A DNA stretch of 10,454 bases from Planctomycetaceae bacterium UBA4655 (GTDB lineage: Bacteria > Planctomycetota > Planctomycetia > Pirellulales > UBA1268). Both the position numbers and the translations under genes were made by a program. Location of the stretch: contig DHLZ01000092.1 of assembly GCA_002405515.1 (NCBI GenBank), positions 781 through 11,234 on the forward strand. The letters are read 5' to 3'. Each line of letters begins with the position of its first letter. The first letter of the stretch is position 1. Below are positions 4,868-10,454 of this stretch, one piece after another. The notes beneath the pieces are model-generated. The model was not told the origin of the DNA. It saw only the letters and a list, made by a program, of their open reading frames with translations, and searched no databases.

Positions 4868-7432
4868 ATGGACACGCTGGCAAAGTCGCCGCGAACGATG
4901 TCAAGACCGGCTCAAACCGTCGGTGCGGCCTGCCTTTCGTTTCTGTTCGGGATGGTGTCGTGTCCGGCCGCCGATGCCCCCCTGCAATTCAACAGGGACA
5001 TCCGGCCGATCCTCTCCGACAACTGCTTCGCCTGCCACGGGCCGGACGGAAGCAACCGCCAGGCCGACCTGCGGCTCGACGTGCGGGAGGCGGCGATCGA
5101 TGCCGGCGCGATCGCGCCGGGCAAGCCCGCCGCGAGCACGCTCGTCGAGCGGATCCGGTCCACGGACCCCGACGCGGTGATGCCGCCGCCGCATGCGCAC
5201 AAGGCGCTCACCGACCGTCAGAAGCAGCTGCTCTCGCGGTGGATCGAGGAGGGGGCGGCCTATCAAAAGCACTGGGCCTACGAGCCGCCGGTGAAGGCGG
5301 ACGTGCCGCTGGGCACGCATGCGATCGACCATCTCGTGCGGCTGCGGCTGACACACGCGGGCCTTTCGCCCGCTGCGGAGGCCGACCGGCGGACGCTCAT
5401 CCGCCGCCTCTCGTTCGACCTCACCGGCCTGCCGCCGACGCCGGAGGAGGTGGATGCGTTCGTGAACGACCCGTCGGCCGACGCCTACGGCACGCTCGTC
5501 GAGCGGCTGCTCGCCAGCCCGCACTACGGCGAGCGGATGGCGATCGGCTGGCTCGACGTCGTGCGGTTCGCCGACACGATCGGCTACCACAGCGACATTC
5601 CGCGGAACATCTGGCCCTACCGCGACTGGGTGATCAGGGCGTTCAACGAGAACATTCCCTTCGACCGGTTCACCGTCGAGCAGCTTGCCGGCGATCTCCT
5701 GCCCGAGGCGAATCAGGAGGCGCGGGTGGCGTCGGCCTTCAACCGGCTGCTGCTCACGACCGAGGAGGGGGGCGCGCAGCCGAAGGACTACGAAGCGCGG
5801 ATGTTCACCGACCGGGTACGGGCCGTGGGCGCGGTCTGGCTGGGCCAGACGACCGGCTGTTCCCAGTGCCACGACCACAAGTTCGACCCGTTCACGATGC
5901 GAGACTTTTACTCGCTCGCAGCGTTCTTCGCCGACATCGACGAGCGGCCGATCGGCCGGCGGGAGGACGGAATGGTCTTGGCGGCTCCGGACGACCTGAA
6001 GAAGCTCGCCGACCTCGATGCGGCCCTCGCCGCCGCGAAGCAGAAGCTCGACGCGGTTCTCCCCCAGTTCAAGGCCGCCCAGAGGCAATGGGAGCGCGAC
6101 GTCGTCACCTACGACATCACGCTGCCCGAACTGAAGCCCGATGCAGAGTTCGGCGATGCCGAGAAGAAGACGGCCTCCCAGGTGGCGGAAGTCCTGAAAA
6201 AGCAGGACGCCGACCGGGACGGTGGCGAGCGGAATGCGGTCCAAACCTATTTCCGGAAACGGGTTTCGCCGGAGCTTTTCCGGGCGGAGTTCGCAGCCGT
6301 CGCGAAGGCCGAGCAGGACCGGAACGGCTTCTCCAACAACCTGCCCAAGTGTCTGGTGACGGTGAAGAAGGCCACGCCGAGCGTGGTCCGCATCCTGCCG
6401 CGGGGCAACTGGATGGACGAGAGCGGCGAGGTGGTGAAGCCGGCCTTCCCGTCCTACCTGCCGGCGCCGGCGATCGAGGGCCGTGAGCCGAACCGGCTCG
6501 ATCTCGCCCGCTGGCTCGTCTCCCGCGACAACCCGCTCACGGCCAGGGTCGTGATGAACCGGCTTTGGAAGCAGTTCTTCGGCACGGGCCTCTCGCGGGT
6601 GCTCGACGATCTCGGCGCCCAGGGGGAGCCGCCGGCGAACCCCGAACTGCTCGACTGGCTCGCCTGCGAGTTCATGGATTCGAGGTGGGACATGAAGCAC
6701 ATGATCCGCACCATCGTCTCGAGCCAGACCTACCGCCAGTCTTCGGTGGCGACGCCCGCGGCCCTCGCCGCCGACCCGCGCAACAGGCTGCTTGCCAGGC
6801 AGTCGGCATGGCGGGCCGATGCCGAGATCGTCCGCGACCACGCGCTGGCCGTGTCGGGGCTTCTCGTCCGCACGGTCGGCGGTCCGAGCGTGAAGCCCTA
6901 CCAGCCCGACGGCTACTGGGAGAACCTCAACTTCCCGAAGCGGGCCTATCCGACCGACGTGGGCGACAAGCAGTATCGCCGCGGCCTCTACACCTGGTGG
7001 CAGCGGTCGTTCCTCCATCCGAGCCTGCTCGCCTTCGACGCACCGAGCCGGGAGGAGTGCTGCGCCGAGCGGACCCGATCAAACATCCCGCAGCAGGCGC
7101 TTGCGCTGCTCAACGACCCGACCTACGTGGAGGCGTCGCGGTGCTTTGCGGCGCGGATCATGAAGGAGTGCGCGGGTTCGCCCGAGGAGCGGATCGCCTG
7201 GGCCTTCCGGCAGGCGGTCCAGCGGCTGCCGCGCGTCGAGGAGACGGAAACGCTCATGCCGCTCCACCGCGACCAGCTGGCGGCGTACAAGGCCGAGCCC
7301 GCGGCGGCGGAAGCGTTGCTGAAGACCGGCTTCGCGCCGATTCCCAACGGGCTCGACCGGGCGGAACTGGCCGCCTGGACGCACGTGGCCCGCGTCCTTC
7401 TCAACCTCCACGAAACCATCACGAGGAACTGA
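4868..7432 (+). CDS. PSCyt1-DUF1549-DUF1553 (PSD1) planctomycete cytochrome-like protein, compact form
   Basis: The protein has 854 residues. An export signal covers about 13-36; Cys32 after MVS could be a lipid-attachment Cys, or cleavage may follow PAADA. PSCyt1 covers about 38-110, with the heme-type motif CFACH (53-57) and the VMPPP segment. DUF1549 covers about 150-355 and ends in a second CxxCH (CSQCH, 331-335) followed by DHKFDPF. A charged, probably coiled-coil stretch lies at about 377-412. RILPRGNW (508-515) precedes DUF1553 at about 539-850, with NRLDLARWLVSRDNPLTARV and the family ending ARVLLNLHETITRN. It lacks the lectin-like insert seen in the third gene of the operon. Heme binding is inferred from CxxCH only; the reaction and substrate of these extracytoplasmic proteins are unknown. 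ATG 4868 has AAGGAA 7 nt upstream. DUF1501 starts 2 nt after the stop. Confidence 0.95.
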   Translation: MDTLAKSPRTMSRPAQTVGAACLSFLFGMVSCPAADAPLQFNRDIRPILSDNCFACHGPDGSNRQADLRLDVREAAIDAGAIAPGKPAASTLVERIRSTDPDAVMPPPHAHKALTDRQKQLLSRWIEEGAAYQKHWAYEPPVKADVPLGTHAIDHLVRLRLTHAGLSPAAEADRRTLIRRLSFDLTGLPPTPEEVDAFVNDPSADAYGTLVERLLASPHYGERMAIGWLDVVRFADTIGYHSDIPRNIWPYRDWVIRAFNENIPFDRFTVEQLAGDLLPEANQEARVASAFNRLLLTTEEGGAQPKDYEARMFTDRVRAVGAVWLGQTTGCSQCHDHKFDPFTMRDFYSLAAFFADIDERPIGRREDGMVLAAPDDLKKLADLDAALAAAKQKLDAVLPQFKAAQRQWERDVVTYDITLPELKPDAEFGDAEKKTASQVAEVLKKQDADRDGGERNAVQTYFRKRVSPELFRAEFAAVAKAEQDRNGFSNNLPKCLVTVKKATPSVVRILPRGNWMDESGEVVKPAFPSYLPAPAIEGREPNRLDLARWLVSRDNPLTARVVMNRLWKQFFGTGLSRVLDDLGAQGEPPANPELLDWLACEFMDSRWDMKHMIRTIVSSQTYRQSSVATPAALAADPRNRLLARQSAWRADAEIVRDHALAVSGLLVRTVGGPSVKPYQPDGYWENLNFPKRAYPTDVGDKQYRRGLYTWWQRSFLHPSLLAFDAPSREECCAERTRSNIPQQALALLNDPTYVEASRCFAARIMKECAGSPEERIAWAFRQAVQRLPRVEETETLMPLHRDQLAAYKAEPAAAEALLKTGFAPIPNGLDRAELAAWTHVARVLLNLHETITRN

Positions 7433-7434
7433 CC

Positions 7435-8856
7435 ATGGTCATGGAGCAGCTGCGCACCCTGTTGGCCCGGCGGGCGTTCCTCGGCAAGGCATCCCAGGGC
7501 CTCGGGGCGGCGGCCCTGGCGGAGCTTGTCGCCCCGCGGCTGGCCGGTGCGGCCGCGGGCCGCGGCATGCTCGATCCGCCGCCGCTGCCCCAGAAGGCGA
7601 AGCGGGTGATCTGGCTCACGATGGCGGGAGGGCCGTCGCACCTCGAAACGTTCGACCACAAGCCGAAGCTCGCCGACATGCACGGCAAGCCGATGCCGGA
7701 GAGCCTGACGAAGGGTCAGCAGCTCGCGCAGCTCCAGGGCAAGCCGCTCGTCTGCTTCGGGCCGCAGCACCCCTTCCAGCCGATGGGGCCCAACGGCACC
7801 GAGATCTGCGGGCTCTTTCCCCACATCGGCTCGGTGCTCGGCGACATCTGCCTCATCCGCTCGATGACGACCGACGCCATCAACCACGACCCGGCCCACA
7901 TGTTCATGAACACGGGCTCCCAGATCGCGGGCCGTCCGAGCATGGGCTCCTGGGTGACCTACGGCCTCGGCAGCGATGCCGCCGACCTGCCGGGGTTCGT
8001 GGTGCTGACGTCGCTCGGCAAGGGGGGACAGGACCAGCCGATCGCCGCGCGGCAGTGGTCGAGCGGCTTCCTGCCGAGCAGGTACCAGGGCGTGCAGCTT
8101 CGCTCGAAGGGGGATCCCGTCCTCTACCTCACGAATCCCAAGGGGGTCAGCCGCGACCGGCAGGCGGCCGACATCCGCGCCATCAACCTGCTCAACGCCC
8201 AGCACGACGCCCTCACCGGCGACCCGGAGATCGCGACCCGGATCGCGCAGTACGAGATGGCCTTCGCGATGCAGGCGAGCGTGCCGGAACTGATCGACAC
8301 GCAGGGGGAGAGCGGGCGAACCCTCGAGCTCTACGGCTGCCAGCCCGGCGACGGATCGTTCGCCTCCAACTGCCTGCTCGCCCGGCGGCTCGCGGAGCGG
8401 GGCGTGCGATTCATCCAGCTCTACCACAAGGACTGGGACCACCATGGCGGCGTGAAGGAGGGGGTGCGGCTCAAGGCGTTGGAAATCGACCGGGCGTGCA
8501 TGGCCCTCCTCACCGACCTCAAGCAGCGGGGCATGCTCGACGAGACGCTCGTGGTCTGGGCAGGCGAGTTCGGCCGCACGCCGATGTCACAAGGGGGCGA
8601 CGGCCGCGACCATCACAACAAGGCGATGAGCGTGTGGCTCGCCGGGGCGGGCGTGAAGCGGGGCCTCGTGCACGGCGCGACCGACGACCTCGGCTACCAA
8701 GTCGTCGAGAAGGCTTGCACCGTCCACGATCTCCATGCCACGATGCTCCATCAGCTGGGCATCCGCCACGACGCCTTCAGCGTGAAGTTCCAGGGCCTCG
8801 ATGCGAAGCTCACGGGGGTCGAGGGGGCCCGCGTCATCACGGAGGTGCTCGCGTGA
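7435..8856 (+). CDS. DUF1501 family Tat-exported protein (alkaline phosphatase/sulfatase-like fold)
   Basis: The protein has 473 residues. The N terminus is a twin-arginine signal: Arg12-Arg13-Ala-Phe-Leu-Gly-Lys, then an Ala/Gly/Leu-rich helix to about residue 40, so it is probably exported folded, perhaps with bound metal. DUF1501 fills the rest. TMAGGPSHLETFDHKP (about 62-77) is the usual family start, where the Asp before TFD is replaced by Glu. HDPAHMFMNTGSQ lies in the middle, and VVWAGEFGRTPM, GRDHHNKAMSVWLAGAGVKRG and the DLHATMLHQLGI ending are near the C terminus. The family is related to sulfatases and phosphatases by fold; its substrate is unknown. In Planctomycetes it is regularly encoded next to PSD1 genes, as here. 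ATG 7435 has GAGG (7423-7426) 8 nt upstream; ATG 7441 is also in frame but less well placed. The stop overlaps the next start. Confidence 0.95.
   Translation: MVMEQLRTLLARRAFLGKASQGLGAAALAELVAPRLAGAAAGRGMLDPPPLPQKAKRVIWLTMAGGPSHLETFDHKPKLADMHGKPMPESLTKGQQLAQLQGKPLVCFGPQHPFQPMGPNGTEICGLFPHIGSVLGDICLIRSMTTDAINHDPAHMFMNTGSQIAGRPSMGSWVTYGLGSDAADLPGFVVLTSLGKGGQDQPIAARQWSSGFLPSRYQGVQLRSKGDPVLYLTNPKGVSRDRQAADIRAINLLNAQHDALTGDPEIATRIAQYEMAFAMQASVPELIDTQGESGRTLELYGCQPGDGSFASNCLLARRLAERGVRFIQLYHKDWDHHGGVKEGVRLKALEIDRACMALLTDLKQRGMLDETLVVWAGEFGRTPMSQGGDGRDHHNKAMSVWLAGAGVKRGLVHGATDDLGYQVVEKACTVHDLHATMLHQLGIRHDAFSVKFQGLDAKLTGVEGARVITEVLA
8841..8845 (+). promoter_or_regulatory. Ribosome binding site deciding the GTG start of the second PSD1 gene
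   Basis: GGAGG at 8841-8845, within the last codons of the DUF1501 gene, lies 7 nt before GTG 8853. That GTG overlaps the DUF1501 stop as GTGA (8853-8856) and gives a standard signal peptide, so this start is well supported and suggests coupled translation. Confidence 0.8.
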
Positions 8857-10454
8857 AGAGCATCCGCCACCGGATTCGATCGAGTGTCGTCGTGTCGGCG
8901 GTCCTCTGGGTGGTCGCGTGGGGCCCGGCCGCAACCGCCGAGCCGCCGCTTCGGTTCAACCGCGACATCCGGCCGATCCTTTCCGAAAACTGCTACGCCT
9001 GCCACGGGCCGGGAGAGCAGGAGGCGGGCCTGCGGCTCGACTCGGCCGAGGAGGCAGCCCGCCGGCTCGCGAGCGGGATGCGGGCGATCGTGGCCGGCGA
9101 CGCGGCGGCCAGTGAAATGATCGTCCGGATCAACGCCGCCGATCCCGGCGTGATCATGCCGCCGCCGCATTCGAAGAAGACGCTCACGGCCGAGCAGAAG
9201 GAGCTGCTCACGCGGTGGATCAAGGCGGGAGCGGCGTATGAGAAGCACTGGTCCTACCGGCCGATCACGCGGCCGGAGGTGCCGGCAGGCGAGGCCGCCA
9301 ACCCGATCGACCGGTTTCTCGGCGACGCCCTCGCCGTCGCCAAGCTGCCGGTGAACGCCGAGGCGGACCGCCCCACGCTCATCCGCCGTCTCTCGTTCGC
9401 CCTCACGGGACTGCCCCCCACGCCGGAGCAGGTGGCCGCGTTCGTCGCCGATGCATCCCCCGATGCCCATGCCGAGCTCGTCGAGAAACTTTTTGCGAGC
9501 CCGCACCACGGCGAGGAGATGGCACGTCACTGGCTCGACAACGCCCGCTACGCCGACACCCACGGCCTCCACCTCGACAACGAGCGGCAGATGTGGCTCT
9601 ACCGCGACTGGGTGGTGAAGGCCTTCAACGACAATCTCCCGTTCGACCAGTTCACGGTCTGGCAGCTCGCCGGCGACCTGCTGCCGAATGCGACGGCCGA
9701 CCAGAAGATCGCCACCGGTTTCTCGCGGTGCAACGTCACGACGAGCGAGGGAGGATCGATCAATGAAGAATTGCTCTTCCGCTACGCCGTCGATCGCACC
9801 GCCACGATGACGAACGCCTGGCTCGGGCTCACCGGCCAGTGCGCCGTCTGCCACAGCCACAAGTTCGACCCGATCTCCCACAAGGAGTTTTATTCGCTCT
9901 ATGCGTTCTTCAATTCGGCGGCCGATCCCGGCTTCGACGGCAATACGCGGCGGACGGCGCCCGCGTTGCCGCTGAAGACGCCTTGGCAGGAACAGCTGAT
10001 CGCCGCGATCGACCGCGACATGGCTCCGTACGAGAAGGCCCTCGACGAGGCGATCGCCGAGGCGGGCTACGTCGATCCGGCCGACGGTGGCTCGTCGTCC
10101 GGCCGGCGGGAGACGCTCTGGCTCGCCGAAGGCTGGCCGGACGGGGCGGTGGTGCGGGCGAACCCCGGAGGCACGGTCCGCTGGATCGAAGCCACGGCCG
10201 CGGAGCCGGCGCAGGCGGGCAAACGTTGCCTCGACATCGTGGCCGCGGAACCCTTGCAGGTGGCGACGACCGCAGGCGGGCAGACCTTCACGATCCCGGA
10301 CAAGGGCGAACTCGCCATCCACGTCTGGCTCGATCCCGCCGATCCGCCCGACGGGGTCATGCTGCAGTTGCGGAGCAAGTCGTGGCAGCACGGCGTCGTC
10401 TGGGGCGACTGGTCCGACGTCCCGTTCGCCGACACGCGGAAGACCGACCACGGC
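8853..10454 (+). CDS. PSCyt1-DUF1549 (PSD1 family) cytochrome-like protein with lectin-like insert, 3' end cut by window
   Basis: The frame is open for 534 codons to the window edge and has no stop. A signal peptide (KSIRHRIR, then VVVSAVLWVVAW, cleavage near ATA) covers about 1-29. PSCyt1 follows at about 33-105, with CYACH (47-51) and MPPPH. DUF1549 covers about 145-350, with LIRRLSFALTGLPPTP, WLDNARYADT and a second CxxCH (CAVCH, 330-334) followed by SHKFDPI. From about residue 410 the chain departs from the first PSD1 protein: segments such as GKRCLDIVAAEP, HVWLDPADPPDGVMLQL and SWQHGVVWGDW resemble the concanavalin-like insert that larger PSD1 proteins carry before DUF1553. DUF1553 itself is expected beyond the edge. 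Function is as unknown as for the first copy; heme binding is inferred from CxxCH. The GTG start overlaps the DUF1501 stop. Confidence 0.93.
   Translation, partial: MKSIRHRIRSSVVVSAVLWVVAWGPAATAEPPLRFNRDIRPILSENCYACHGPGEQEAGLRLDSAEEAARRLASGMRAIVAGDAAASEMIVRINAADPGVIMPPPHSKKTLTAEQKELLTRWIKAGAAYEKHWSYRPITRPEVPAGEAANPIDRFLGDALAVAKLPVNAEADRPTLIRRLSFALTGLPPTPEQVAAFVADASPDAHAELVEKLFASPHHGEEMARHWLDNARYADTHGLHLDNERQMWLYRDWVVKAFNDNLPFDQFTVWQLAGDLLPNATADQKIATGFSRCNVTTSEGGSINEELLFRYAVDRTATMTNAWLGLTGQCAVCHSHKFDPISHKEFYSLYAFFNSAADPGFDGNTRRTAPALPLKTPWQEQLIAAIDRDMAPYEKALDEAIAEAGYVDPADGGSSSGRRETLWLAEGWPDGAVVRANPGGTVRWIEATAAEPAQAGKRCLDIVAAEPLQVATTAGGQTFTIPDKGELAIHVWLDPADPPDGVMLQLRSKSWQHGVVWGDWSDVPFADTRKTDHG

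Noticed and set aside
4901..7018. 705-codon open frame on the minus strand
   Set aside because: It lies wholly inside the PSD1 gene, which has clear domains and a ribosome site. Its translation is Arg/Gly/Val-rich and motif-free, as expected opposite a GC-rich gene.
4988..9012. Repeats flanking DUF1501 as a mobile-element signature
   Set aside because: They fall inside homologous coding motifs of paralogous PSD1 genes, and there is no transposase, terminal inverted repeat or target duplication.
8751..10451. 566-codon open frame on the minus strand
   Set aside because: It is antisense to the end of DUF1501 and the second PSD1 gene, with low-complexity, Arg-rich composition. The plus strand carries the recognisable CxxCH and DUF1549 motifs.

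Overview
The window looks like a chromosomal segment of a GC-rich planctomycete (Pirellulales-like). The reasons are the gene families present: a prepilin-like DUF1559 protein, a ThuA-DUF1080 fusion, PSCyt1/DUF1549/DUF1553 (PSD1) proteins with CxxCH motifs, and a Tat-exported DUF1501 protein. All four are strongly expanded in Planctomycetes. I saw no tRNA, rRNA, CRISPR array, insertion sequence or phage gene. The assignment rests on family recognition by eye and was not searched.

Layout. (1) 79-1134 (+): a secreted, probably outer-membrane beta-barrel protein, possibly DUF6268-like, whose 5' end is uncertain. It is preceded by a 14-bp tandem duplication. (2) 1157-2134 (-): a DUF1559 prepilin-like protein that converges on gene 1; an inverted repeat holds both stop codons. 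(3) 2135-2344: a divergent control region with a candidate promoter for the DUF1559 gene, an AT-rich inverted repeat and a perfect 10-bp GC-rich inverted repeat. (4) 2345-3820 (+): an exported ThuA-DUF1080 fusion. (5) 4727-3835 (-): a two-gene unit, a 57-residue DUF2256 zinc-finger-like protein joined by an ATGA overlap to a stand-alone NAD(P)HX epimerase (nnrE). (6) 4728-4867: a divergent promoter region. (7) 4868 to the right edge (+): a tightly packed operon PSD1 - DUF1501 - PSD1, with a 2-nt gap and then a GTGA overlap. The last gene runs off the window.

How the genes fit together. The right-hand operon probably encodes an exported system: two non-identical proteins with paired CxxCH motifs, and between them a Tat-dependent protein of the alkaline-phosphatase/sulfatase-like superfamily. 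Its substrate is unknown. The ThuA-DUF1080 protein fits extracytoplasmic handling of oxidised (3-keto) sugars. The DUF2256-nnrE pair is cytoplasmic and links a conserved small Cys-rich protein of unknown role to nicotinamide cofactor repair. The least described parts are the PSD1-DUF1501-PSD1 arrangement, the DUF2256-nnrE coupling and the inverted repeats at 2155-2213. I found no clear evidence of a defence system or of a wholly new system.
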